Assembly (NCBI RefSeq): GCF_011813015.1
Contig: NZ_QHLQ01000013.1
Coordinates: 40,329-104,328, forward strand
Reading direction: 5' to 3'
Length of the DNA: 64,000 nucleotides
Source: Parasedimentitalea denitrificans
GTDB taxonomy: Bacteria; Pseudomonadota; Alphaproteobacteria; Rhodobacterales; Rhodobacteraceae
Shown: piece after piece, positions 1 to 8,614 of the stretch
Numbering within the stretch: the first letter of the stretch is position 1
Layout: each line of letters begins with the position of its first letter
Translations under genes and position numbers: made by a program
The notes under the pieces: generated by a model
What the model saw: only the letters and a program-made list of their open reading frames with translations
The model's database searches: none
Told to the model about the DNA's origin: nothing

Positions 1-19
1 TAGTGACTGTGCTGCCTGA

Positions 20-3000
20 TCAGTTCGACACGTAACCGGCAACAACCTGCAGCAACTTGAATGCGGTTGCCGCGTCGTTTTCTACCACGGCAAAGAACTC
101 TTCTTCACCGATACGAAGACAGGTCAGATCCGTCTGCGCCACCATGCTCAGCGACCGTGGTTCCTTGCGGATAAGACCCAATTCGCCCACCAAGCGGCCA
201 GACCCAACGCTGGCGATCAGCCGGTCTTCTTGCCCTTCAACAGGTAGGTACAAACCGGCCTCACCCTCAAGGATCATATAGGCACCGTCACTTGCATCAT
301 CGTCTTTCAGAAAGACCACGTCTCCAGCCTCAGCGTGATACCAACGCGCCCCAAAGGCCAGCAGGCGCAGCTGACGACGGTTCAGCCCCGAGAATAGGGC
401 TGTCTGCTCCAGCGCCCGGAGTTTACGGCCCAAGTCAGCACTGGCAGCGCCGTCTTCCACAGCCGCCTGCTCTGCCTCGTCACTGACAAGCCGCCCCTGT
501 CTCAACTCATAGTGAACATCAAACACCTCAGGGTTTTCAAAGCTGTCACCCAGATAGATCAGCGTGGTGTCCGGCAGCAGCTTGCGTAGATTTTTGTGCA
601 CAGAAACGCGGGTTTCCATATCATAGCTGGCCATCGCCGAGTCCATGATCAGAATATTCGGTCGCTTAATCGTGGCCCGCGAAAAGGCCAACGGTTCAGC
701 AAAACTAGCGGCAAGTCCTTGACCACCCAAAGCAATCGGCAGTTCAAAGATCAGCTCGACCACCAGATCGCGTACCCCGTTCTGCACCAGCAACTCGGAT
801 ACCAGCTTGCGCAATTCGTCGCCCTTGGCGCCGGCCAGGTCTGACACTTTACCAAACAGGGCATTTTCCAGAACCGTAAAGCCGGGCGCAAACTCATCAA
901 TGCTCAGCGGTACAAACAAATCACCCAGCGTCGCCATCAACCGAGTCGAGTGGCTTTGCCTGAACTCCAGAATCCGACCCTGCATTTCCTCGCTAAAGGC
1001 CGGGCCGATCTGCTCTGCCGAAATCCGGAACGGAACGATCAACAACTGCGCCAGTTCTTTTTGATCCAACACATCCGCACCGCTGGACCGTGTCTTTTCT
1101 ACCAACGACAGCGCCACTTCATAGGCCGATGGCTCTAGCCCGAGTTTGCGAAACAGGGGGTGATCCGTGCCATCCAGCCCAAAGATCTGACGCAACATAT
1201 CAACAACGTCTTGCGTCAGCGCCACTAGGTCTTCGTCAAGGTTCAGTTCTTTGATCAGATTCAGGAAATCAGTCTGCTCTGCCAAAACCGCTTCGGTAAT
1301 TGGCGTATGTGGCGTTGCATACAATAGGTTTTCGGCCACTGGCAGCGCCGGATTATATTCGTCCGGCTTCAAAAAAAACGCGTGCTGGCGCAACCCGGCA
1401 TCCCGCACCGCTTGTTGCACCTGACCGCGCAGCTTTACCAGATGGGCGGCCAATATGGGGTGGGTCTGGCCGTCAAATGTCTGCTCCATACCGCGCCGGA
1501 ACAAAGCCGTTTCTGATCCAATGCCCTCAACCAGTCGCAACCACCAATCCCGCAGATCATCCTCGTTTGAGAACCCGGCCAACGACGGATCAAGCCAGGG
1601 CGCATCATAGGGATCAGGGCTGTTGCCAGCCTTTAATGCCTTTTGAAACTGATCGTTATCCTCGGCCTCTCCTGACGGTCGTGGCCGCATGGGCATCATG
1701 ACGTTATCGCCAAAAGACCCCTGAAACAGGATCGGACGTGACGTTGCATGGCCAATCCGTGCCGCAATCACCGCCTGATGCAGTTTGGTCAAATCATGTC
1801 CCGCGACGGACACCACCCCCGCAGATGGCAGCAGTTCACGGGTTAAAAGTTCACCCATAGCGCGGCGGTCTTCCTCTGATGGCGCAGAAATTCCAACCAC
1901 CTTGCCTGCAGGCAACCGCGCGCTCAGATCCTCTAGCACCAAATTTCCGTCAGCATCGCGGACATTGACATTGGTCAGGACAACGTCGCCCTCCAGCCGC
2001 ACCAGCTCGTCTGGCTCGCCTTCCATCAGAGACTTGTCGATCATACCGGATGGCGCAAACCGTTCCATGATCACTTCCCAGCGAAGGCTCATGTCCTGGG
2101 TCTGGTTATAATAGGCCAGCAACTCTTTCCACGGCGACGCCAGGTCCTTGTATGCCGCCAGCGCTGCCACGAGCGCACCCAATGAAACCGATCCTTTCAA
2201 TACAAGGAAACCGCCGATCGCATAGAACAAAAATGGTGTGAGCTGTGTGATGAAGTTGTTGATAAACTTCATGAAAAATTTCTTGTGGTAGATCTCTAGG
2301 CGGATATCATACAACCGCCCCAGACGCGCCGTGATAATCGCCATGCGATAGCGCCAGCCACCGTTGATCCGCAACGTCGAGGCACCAGCAGCACTTTCGC
2401 CGATCTCGGATGCCAAGGCGCGAACTTGCTTGATACGTTTTTTGTTCAACAGGTTGATGCGCCGTTGCAGCATCGGGATCAACCAACCCTGCAAAGGGAT
2501 CAGCGCAACCGCCGCCAGACCAAACCAGACGTTTTGCAAAAACAGGAACGACAAGATGGTAATCATCTGCCCGGCCTGCAGCACAGGCTGGCTGATTGCA
2601 TCCCCCATCAGACCGCCCATAGGCTCACTTTCGGCGGTGACCATCGACACCAGCTCGCCCTGACTGACCCGTTCGAAATAAGGCTGCGGAAAGCGAAGAA
2701 CGCGCGCAATCAACTGATAGCGAAACCGACGTAACATCCGCTCGGCCAAGATCCCCTTCATGGTGTTGATGCGCATCTTCATCAGACCATGCGCCGTCAC
2801 AGACAGCAAAAAACCACCGCAAAGCAGCCACAAGAATGTCAACTGATCCACCGAGTAGCCAAACACATCGATGGAGGATGTCTGCGCGCCAATGGCGTCG
2901 TTGATTATGCGCTTGGGTAATTCAAGCGTCAGGAACAACAGCGGGAAGAGCGTGGTAGTAACCAGCAGTAAAATCAGCTGATCACGTTTGGAATACTTCC

Positions 3001-3055
3001 AGATGAAACGAAAAAGAGAGCGTTCGATGGAAAGCCTCCAGTGTGACAAGGGCAA
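20..3055 (-). CDS. ABC-exporter-like membrane protein with degenerate ATPase and C-terminal cyclic-nucleotide-binding domain
   Basis: This is a 1,011-aa fusion. Residues about 25-330 form an ABC-exporter membrane domain with about six spans. The nucleotide-binding domain (about 350-850) is degenerate. The P-loop reads APSEEDRRAM at 391-400, without the glycines or the lysine. The signature is reduced to LGGQ (776-779). Walker B is LIMDS near 802-806 with no glutamate, and the H-loop histidine is missing. A helical insert of about 315 residues (455-770) splits the domain. Residues about 880-1011 are a cNMP-binding fold that keeps a GEL motif (957-959) and a following arginine (967). ATP hydrolysis is therefore doubtful; a regulated membrane protein is the inference. 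The first start is TTG at 3055 without a clear ribosome site. A GGAGG lies 6 nt before an ATC codon at 3028, so the true start is uncertain. Confidence 0.85.
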   Translation of the reverse strand: MPLSHWRLSIERSLFRFIWKYSKRDQLILLLVTTTLFPLLFLTLELPKRIINDAIGAQTSSIDVFGYSVDQLTFLWLLCGGFLLSVTAHGLMKMRINTMKGILAERMLRRFRYQLIARVLRFPQPYFERVSQGELVSMVTAESEPMGGLMGDAISQPVLQAGQMITILSFLFLQNVWFGLAAVALIPLQGWLIPMLQRRINLLNKKRIKQVRALASEIGESAAGASTLRINGGWRYRMAIITARLGRLYDIRLEIYHKKFFMKFINNFITQLTPFLFYAIGGFLVLKGSVSLGALVAALAAYKDLASPWKELLAYYNQTQDMSLRWEVIMERFAPSGMIDKSLMEGEPDELVRLEGDVVLTNVNVRDADGNLVLEDLSARLPAGKVVGISAPSEEDRRAMGELLTRELLPSAGVVSVAGHDLTKLHQAVIAARIGHATSRPILFQGSFGDNVMMPMRPRPSGEAEDNDQFQKALKAGNSPDPYDAPWLDPSLAGFSNEDDLRDWWLRLVEGIGSETALFRRGMEQTFDGQTHPILAAHLVKLRGQVQQAVRDAGLRQHAFFLKPDEYNPALPVAENLLYATPHTPITEAVLAEQTDFLNLIKELNLDEDLVALTQDVVDMLRQIFGLDGTDHPLFRKLGLEPSAYEVALSLVEKTRSSGADVLDQKELAQLLIVPFRISAEQIGPAFSEEMQGRILEFRQSHSTRLMATLGDLFVPLSIDEFAPGFTVLENALFGKVSDLAGAKGDELRKLVSELLVQNGVRDLVVELIFELPIALGGQGLAASFAEPLAFSRATIKRPNILIMDSAMASYDMETRVSVHKNLRKLLPDTTLIYLGDSFENPEVFDVHYELRQGRLVSDEAEQAAVEDGAASADLGRKLRALEQTALFSGLNRRQLRLLAFGARWYHAEAGDVVFLKDDDASDGAYMILEGEAGLYLPVEGQEDRLIASVGSGRLVGELGLIRKEPRSLSMVAQTDLTCLRIGEEEFFAVVENDAATAFKLLQVVAGYVSN

Positions 3056-3205
3056 ATTAATGTAACCTAATGCCTAGCGCGGTTCCACAGTCGCAGGCAA
3101 TGGTTTAGCAACAGATGTCCGTTGCGGAAGTTATTTAACATGCGATTGCCTGTCGCGAAAAAATCCGTAAGCTCCCCTTACGCGTGATTGATAGGAGCTC
3201 ACATT

Positions 3206-3598
3206 TTGCCGGAATATGTCGGATCTGTTCTGCTGCTGCTCGGCTTGCTGCAGCTGAAACACATGTTTGCTGATTTCTATATGCAGACGCCCAAAATGCT
3301 ATGTGGACGAGGCGAGTACTTTCACATGGGTCGGGCTCAGCACGCCGGGATACATGCGTTGGGATCTGTACTGGTTTTCCTGCTTTTCCAAGCTCCTGTG
3401 CCATTCATATTGGTACTATGCGTGTTGGAATGGTTTGTTCATTTCAATATCGACTACTGCAAGGCAAGCTATTCCGACGCAAAGCAACTGATGCCGAATA
3501 TGGCAGGGTTCTGGCGCGCGGTAGGAACAGATCAGGCTCTGCACCATTTCACATATCTGGCGATGGTATGGGCCTGGATGGAATACGCGGTTTTGTGA
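3206..3598 (+). CDS. DUF3307-type small membrane protein
   Basis: A 130-aa hydrophobic protein with three or four predicted spans. It carries the scattered polar residues typical of DUF3307: LKHMFADFYMQ near the N-terminus, then H, H and N/D residues in QHAGIHALG, HFNIDY and LHHFTY. The function of this family is unknown. I place the start at TTG 3206 because an AGGAG (3193-3197) lies 8 nt upstream; an in-frame TTG at 3188 is too early for that site. The gene stands alone, with its own promoter region between it and the divergent ABC-like gene. Confidence 0.7.
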   Translation: MPEYVGSVLLLLGLLQLKHMFADFYMQTPKMLCGRGEYFHMGRAQHAGIHALGSVLVFLLFQAPVPFILVLCVLEWFVHFNIDYCKASYSDAKQLMPNMAGFWRAVGTDQALHHFTYLAMVWAWMEYAVL

Positions 3599-3640
3599 TC
3601 GCAGCGGCCACTTGCATCGGCACCTACAGAATATAGCCGA

Positions 3641-3690
3641 CCCGTTGGGGCTCTGCCCCAAACCCCGGGATATTTTTAGCCAGATGAAAG
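3641..3690 (+). terminator. Hairpin terminator with conserved GATATTTTT tail
   Basis: TTGGGG (3645-3650) pairs with CCCCAA (3656-3661) over a 5-nt loop. CCCCGGGATATTTTT and an AGATGAAAG tail follow. It lies between the convergent DUF3307 and Lrp genes and can serve both. A similar tail recurs after the hairpin at 27557-27585, so I read it as one copy of a dispersed 3'-end element. Confidence 0.6.
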
Positions 3691-3700
3691 CGGATTCTTC

Positions 3701-4159
3701 TCAGGGAAGCACGGGCTGGTTTTGTTTTAGCGTGCGAAGAACCAAATTTGTCTGAGCACTCGCCACTGCAGACAGGCGAAACAAAAACTGTTCCAGAAAA
3801 CGGTTATATGCATCCAGATCGGGGGCCAGCACCCTTAGGTGATAGTCTGCTTGACCTGTGGTGGCATAACATTCCTGAACCAGCGGGCTGCTCTCTATCC
3901 CTGAGATAAACTCATCCAGCTTGTCCGGGTCGTGGCGGGTTAGGTGAACGTGCACAATCGCCTGAAACCCCAGCCCCATTGCCGAAGGGTTCACAATCGC
4001 GCCGTAGCGCTCAATCACACCGGCGGCTTCAAGCGCGCGCACCCGTCGCCACAGGGCCGAGGCTGACATGCCGACGGCCTCGGCCAGATCCGCATTCGAC
4101 ATGCGTGCATCTTGTTGCAGCAACGTCAGAATTTTTCGGTCACGATCATCGATCACCAT
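3701..4159 (-). CDS. Lrp/AsnC family transcriptional regulator
   Basis: A 152-aa protein of typical Lrp/AsnC length. An N-terminal winged HTH (about residues 5-55, with DARMSNADLAEAVGMSASAL) is followed by an RAM/AsnC ligand-binding domain (about 65-145). The longer frame starting at TTG 4201 adds 14 unconserved residues; I prefer ATG 4159, where the family-like MVIDDRDRKIL begins. It is divergent from the indolepyruvate oxidoreductase gene, and such neighbours usually control each other. A 2-oxoacid or amino-acid ligand is therefore likely, by inference. Confidence 0.85.
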   Translation of the reverse strand: MVIDDRDRKILTLLQQDARMSNADLAEAVGMSASALWRRVRALEAAGVIERYGAIVNPSAMGLGFQAIVHVHLTRHDPDKLDEFISGIESSPLVQECYATTGQADYHLRVLAPDLDAYNRFLEQFLFRLSAVASAQTNLVLRTLKQNQPVLP

Positions 4160-4205
4160 AATCTGAAATTTCACTCCGGAAGCGACCTGATTAATGGTCA
4201 ATTAA

Positions 4206-4225
4206 TTCTACATTTCATTGCAGAA
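4206..4225. promoter_or_regulatory. Imperfect palindrome in the Lrp / oxidoreductase intergenic region
   Basis: TTCTAC (4206-4211) and GCAGAA (4220-4225) are near inverted repeats 8 nt apart, within an A+T-rich divergent promoter region. Spacing and position suit an Lrp/AsnC dimer site, but this is inference from a single sequence. Confidence 0.3.
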
Positions 4226-4302
4226 CAGATAATCTGGCAAAAATATCCACGCAATACGGTTTATTCTTTCGGCAAGTACAAACGCGCGTAAGAGATGTCC
4301 CA

Positions 4303-7300
4303 ATGACCCAGCAAAGCCACGAGTTTCGCAGCTACCAGCTTGATGACCGATACAAACTGAACAAAGGTCGGGTATTTTTAACCGGCACCCAGGCGCTGGC
4401 CCGCGTCATGCTGGATCAGGCGCGGCGTGACCGCGAGGCCGGAATGAATACGGCCGGTTTTGTTTCGGGCTATCGCGGCTCCCCATTGGGTGGCGTTGAT
4501 CTTGAGTTCTGGCGTTCCAAAGTCCGGATGGAGGAAAACAACGTCACATTTATGCCCGCCGTGAACGAAGATTTGGGTGCCACCGCAGTTCTGGGCGCCC
4601 AACAGGCCATTCTGGACCCGCATTGCGAGGTCGAGGGCGTGTTTTCCATGTGGTACGGCAAAGGCCCCGGCGTCGACCGTTCAGGCGATGCGCTGAAACA
4701 CGGTAACGCCTATGGCTCCTCGGCCAAGGGCGGCGTGCTGGTGGTGGCAGGCGATGACCACGGCTGTGTCAGTTCATCTATGCCGCACCAGTCCGACGTG
4801 GCATTCATGTCGTGGTTCATGCCGGTGCTAAACCCGGCCACCGTAGAAGAGTTCCTGACCTATGGCGAATACGGCTTTGCCCTGTCGCGCCACTCGGGCA
4901 CCTGGGTTGGGTTCAAGGCGGTGTCGGAAACCGTGGAAAGTGCGCGCTCGGTCGAACTGCAACCTGACCGCCAGTTCACCCTGCCCGACCTGCCTGACTA
5001 CCCTGGTGGCCTACACGTGCGCCGTGCCGACCTGCCCAGCCCCGAGATTGAAACCCGCATTCAGGCCAAACTGCGGGCCGTGCGTGCCTTTGCCGAGGCC
5101 AACCCGATTGACCACCGCGTCTATGACATCGAGGACGCCAAATTTGGCTTTGTCACCACCGGCAAGGGCCATCTGGACCTGATGGAGGCGCTGCGCCTGC
5201 TGGGATTGGACGAGAACGCCTGCCGTCGGCTGGGCATCGACATCTACAAGGTTGGCATGGTCTGGCCCCTAGCCCGCCGCAACGCCCTGCGCTTTGTTAA
5301 TGGCAAGAAAGAGGTGCTGGTTGTCGAAGAAAAACGCGGCATCATTGAAAGCCAGTTTAAGGAATATTTCTATGACTGGCCCGGCAACAAACCAGAGAAA
5401 ATGGTTGGCAAATACGACAGCCATGGTGAGCCTCTGATCCCCTGGACCGGCGAGCTGAGCCCACTGCAACTGGCCCCCATCGTCGCCGCCCGCCTGCATG
5501 CCTTCTTCCCTGAACAAGGCCTGCCCGCCAAAGCGTTGACCGAACAGCCCCCCAAGCTGTTGAATGTGCCAGGTGCCGCCCGCACGCCGTATTTCTGTTC
5601 GGGCTGCCCGCACAACACCTCGACCAAATTGCCCGAGGGCAGCAAGGCCAAATCCGGCATCGGCTGCCACGTCATGGCCAGCTGGATGGATCGCGAAACC
5701 GAAGGCTATGCCCAAATGGGCGGCGAAGGGGTGCCCTGGACGGCCACCTCCAAGTTCAACGGCAACAAGCATATCTTTCAGAATCTGGGTGAAGGCACAT
5801 GGTATCATTCCGGCAGCCTTGCAATCCGGCAGGCGGTCGCGGCCAAAACCAATATCACCTACAAGATCCTGTATAACGATGCCGTCGCCATGACTGGCGG
5901 CCAGCCGGTGGATGGCCCGGTCAGCGTCAGCGGCATCGCCCAGACCTGCCGTGCCGAAGGGGTGCAGCGGATCGCACTGGTGTCTGACGACATCGGCAAA
6001 TTCCGCCATGGTGATTTCCCATCTGGCACCACCTTCCACGACCGCGCCGAACTGGACACGTTGCAACGTGAGCTGCGCGAGATCCCCGGTGTCACGGTGC
6101 TGATCTACGAGCAAACCTGCGCCACCGAAAAACGCCGCCGCCGCAAGCGCGGCACCATGGAAGACCCAAAACGCTTTGCCATCATCAACGATCTGGTCTG
6201 CGAGGGCTGCGGCGATTGCTCTGTGGAATCCAACTGTCTGAGTGTTGAGCCCAAAGAGACCCCCTTTGGCCGCAAGCGCAAGATCAACCTGTCCTCCTGC
6301 AACAAGGATTTCTCCTGCCTCAACGGCTTCTGTCCCAGCTTTGTCACCGTCGAGGGCGCAACCCGGCGCAAGAAACAACCCGCCGGTCTGGATGCAATGA
6401 AGCTTGTGGCCGATCTGCCGCAACCGCAGGTGCCAACGCTTAGCAAGCCCTTTGACCTGCTGGTCACCGGCGTTGGCGGCACTGGCGTTGTTACAGTTGG
6501 CGCATTGATCACCATGGCCGCACATATCGAAGGCAAAGGCTCCAGTGTGCTCGACTTTACCGGCTTTGCGCAGAAATTTGGCACGGTGCTCAGCTACATC
6601 CGCCTGTCCGCCAAACCGGATCAGGTGAACCAGGTCCGCATCGACAACGGCGGCGCGGATGCGGTGATTGGTTGCGACGTTGTGGTTAGCTCCGCGCCTA
6701 AGGCCTCAGCCCATTACAATGCCGACACCCGCATCGTGCTGAACCACGCCGAGATGCCAACTGGCGATCTGGTCCTGCGCCGCGATGCCGACTTGATGAC
6801 CGACGCCCGCACAGCTGCGATTGCCAGCGTGGTTGGCATCGACAATCTGACCGGTTTCAACGCCAACGCCGCCGCCGAGGCCCTGCTGGGCGATGCGGTT
6901 CTGGCCAATGTGATGATGCTGGGCTTTGCCTGGCAGCAGGGGTTGGTCCCTGTCAGCACCGACGCGCTGGATCAGGCCATCGTGTTGAACGGCGTTGCCA
7001 TCGACAAGAACCGCCTTGCCTTTGCCATCGGGCGTGCCATGGCCGTGAACCCCGAACTGGTCAGCGACCATTACGAGGAAACACCAGAAGACGAAGAAAC
7101 CTTGGACGATATCATCGCCCGACGGGTCAGCTTTCTGACCGGCTATCAGGATGTGGACTATGCAAAACGCTACACCCAGACCCTGTCCAAGTTCCGCCAG
7201 TCTCTGCCCGAGGATGTTACCGAAGAGCTGACGACAGCCGCTGCCAAGTCACTGTTCAAACTGATGGCCTACAAGGATGAATTCGAAGTGGCGAGGCTCA

Positions 7301-7722
7301 TGACAAACGCTGCCTTTGCCCGTCAGGTCGAGGGGGAATTCGAAGGCGACTACACGGTGAAATACCATTTGGCCCCACCGCTGCTAAGCCACCGCAAAGA
7401 CACTCGCGGCCGTCCACTCAAACGTGCCTACGGCCCGTGGCTGAAACCGGTGCTTGGGTATCTGGCCAAATGCAAACGCTGGCGCGACAGTCGTTTCAAC
7501 ATCTTCGCCTACCACGCCGAAACCAAGATGCACCGCAATCTGCTAAGTTGGTTTGAGACGACACTGGATCAAGTCGCAACTGGTTTTAGCAAGGAGAAAC
7601 ACGATAGCTGCCTTTCCATCCTGACCGCACCGATGGAGATCCGCGGCTATGGGCCTGTCAGACTGCAGGCCGCCGAGAAAGTACTGAAGGCCGCCAATGC
7701 AGAGCTGGCTAGTTTGAAATAG
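4303..7722 (+). CDS. Fused indolepyruvate (2-oxoacid) ferredoxin oxidoreductase
   Basis: A 1,139-aa single-chain enzyme combining the alpha and gamma parts of the IorAB type. It decarboxylates aryl pyruvates to aryl-acetyl-CoA and passes electrons to ferredoxin. The pyrimidine-binding region is at the N-terminus, with GYRGSPLGGVD near residue 55. A thiamine-diphosphate domain follows, with CSGCPHNTST near 430 and GIGCHV. A ferredoxin-like cysteine cluster comes next (CEGCGDCSVESNC and a second CxxxxxCxxxxC set, about 630-685). The gamma domain begins at GVGGTGVVTVGAL (about 725). It is monocistronic with its own Lrp-type neighbour. Its phenylacetyl-CoA product could feed the paa operon at 40-46 kb. 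The exact substrate cannot be told from sequence. Confidence 0.92.
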   Translation: MTQQSHEFRSYQLDDRYKLNKGRVFLTGTQALARVMLDQARRDREAGMNTAGFVSGYRGSPLGGVDLEFWRSKVRMEENNVTFMPAVNEDLGATAVLGAQQAILDPHCEVEGVFSMWYGKGPGVDRSGDALKHGNAYGSSAKGGVLVVAGDDHGCVSSSMPHQSDVAFMSWFMPVLNPATVEEFLTYGEYGFALSRHSGTWVGFKAVSETVESARSVELQPDRQFTLPDLPDYPGGLHVRRADLPSPEIETRIQAKLRAVRAFAEANPIDHRVYDIEDAKFGFVTTGKGHLDLMEALRLLGLDENACRRLGIDIYKVGMVWPLARRNALRFVNGKKEVLVVEEKRGIIESQFKEYFYDWPGNKPEKMVGKYDSHGEPLIPWTGELSPLQLAPIVAARLHAFFPEQGLPAKALTEQPPKLLNVPGAARTPYFCSGCPHNTSTKLPEGSKAKSGIGCHVMASWMDRETEGYAQMGGEGVPWTATSKFNGNKHIFQNLGEGTWYHSGSLAIRQAVAAKTNITYKILYNDAVAMTGGQPVDGPVSVSGIAQTCRAEGVQRIALVSDDIGKFRHGDFPSGTTFHDRAELDTLQRELREIPGVTVLIYEQTCATEKRRRRKRGTMEDPKRFAIINDLVCEGCGDCSVESNCLSVEPKETPFGRKRKINLSSCNKDFSCLNGFCPSFVTVEGATRRKKQPAGLDAMKLVADLPQPQVPTLSKPFDLLVTGVGGTGVVTVGALITMAAHIEGKGSSVLDFTGFAQKFGTVLSYIRLSAKPDQVNQVRIDNGGADAVIGCDVVVSSAPKASAHYNADTRIVLNHAEMPTGDLVLRRDADLMTDARTAAIASVVGIDNLTGFNANAAAEALLGDAVLANVMMLGFAWQQGLVPVSTDALDQAIVLNGVAIDKNRLAFAIGRAMAVNPELVSDHYEETPEDEETLDDIIARRVSFLTGYQDVDYAKRYTQTLSKFRQSLPEDVTEELTTAAAKSLFKLMAYKDEFEVARLMTNAAFARQVEGEFEGDYTVKYHLAPPLLSHRKDTRGRPLKRAYGPWLKPVLGYLAKCKRWRDSRFNIFAYHAETKMHRNLLSWFETTLDQVATGFSKEKHDSCLSILTAPMEIRGYGPVRLQAAEKVLKAANAELASLK

Positions 7723-7792
7723 GAAATCCTGATCGGCTCTGAACTAAGGCAGCAGATGTTAGCATAGCAGTGATTTGTATTTGTCATCGAGT

Positions 7793-7863
7793 CCGGCGGC
7801 AACGCCGGGCCGCGCCTGACCTTCCCCCCGGGAAGGCGCTTTCGCACCTCCCAAGGTCAGGCA
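7793..7863 (-). repeat. Dispersed palindromic element, copy B (three-way junction)
   Basis: Outer arms GCCTGACCTT (7814-7823) and AAGGTCAGGC (7853-7862) enclose two small stems: TTCCC/GGGAA (822-826 and 830-834 of the 7-kb block) and, on the minus strand, GGTGC-GAAA-GCGCC (7848-7835). CCGGCG-GCAA-CGCCGG flanks it at 7793-7808. It closely matches the element at 43522-43585 in reverse orientation. The GAAA loop falls on the strand of tetR, placing the structure in that gene's 3' untranslated region. Confidence 0.65.
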
Positions 7864-7891
7864 CACCCCTTGCTCAAATAACCGGCAGTTC

Positions 7892-8557
7892 CTAAACGTC
7901 CCAGAACCGTCCCGAATATTCAGCAAACTCTTCCAATTCCCTGGGCTGGGGCTCTTGCCCGGTGAACACTTTCAGGTACTCCGGCGTCATGCCCAATCGG
8001 TAACTACCGCTTTCGTTCAACCCCGCCATGTCATAGCCAAGCTGCATGTAATACAGCGCCTTGGCACGGGCCACGGCCTCTACCTCGGGAAAATCATAGC
8101 GTTGAAACATCTGGGTCAGCGCCTCAACCCGACGCGCATCAGACTGGTCCAACACGGTACGCACAGGCCCCGACCGCCGGGCCCAGTCCCGCACTGCAAA
8201 ATCCAGCGCCGTATTGAACAATTCAGGGTTCGCAGAACAACGCCAAACGTTCAGAACTGCCGCCGTTATCGTCTCGGCGGAAGTGCCCGCTTGCCCCACA
8301 AGCCCTGCAGTGTTGGTTTGCTCCCAGGTTTTCAGCAAAGCATCCAACAGATCCTGACGTGATTTGAAATACCAATAGAACGAAGACCTCGAAACACCCA
8401 TGCGCTCGGCCAATGCCAGCACCTTGACCTGTTCCACCCCGTCCGAAATCAGCACATCCATTGCGACATTCAGCCAGTCCTCTCGGGTGACTTTGATGTT
8501 GCCAACCAACGGTTCCGCCATGGGATCATCGCGGTGCAGGATAGGTTTCTGTGGCAT
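7892..8557 (-). CDS. TetR/AcrR family transcriptional regulator
   Basis: A 221-aa protein with a TetR HTH at about residues 25-70, containing LAERMGVSRSSFYWYFKSRQD. The C-terminal domain resembles other acyl-CoA or small-molecule-sensing TetR proteins without a diagnostic motif. It lies 57 nt downstream of a GST gene on the same strand and may be co-transcribed with it. An internal ATG at residue 13 is an alternative start. The target is unknown. Confidence 0.85.
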   Translation of the reverse strand: MPQKPILHRDDPMAEPLVGNIKVTREDWLNVAMDVLISDGVEQVKVLALAERMGVSRSSFYWYFKSRQDLLDALLKTWEQTNTAGLVGQAGTSAETITAAVLNVWRCSANPELFNTALDFAVRDWARRSGPVRTVLDQSDARRVEALTQMFQRYDFPEVEAVARAKALYYMQLGYDMAGLNESGSYRLGMTPEYLKVFTGQEPQPRELEEFAEYSGRFWDV

Positions 8558-8614
8558 TGGGCTTCTTTCTTATTGTTCTATGTTCTTATCACCGTATCCA
8601 AGCGCAGTTCGTTT

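Noticed and set aside
5269-6525. A 418-codon antisense open frame inside the oxidoreductase gene
   Set aside because: It mirrors the conserved sense gene, is glycine/alanine-rich with no domain, and has no ribosome site. It is a by-product of high G+C codon use.
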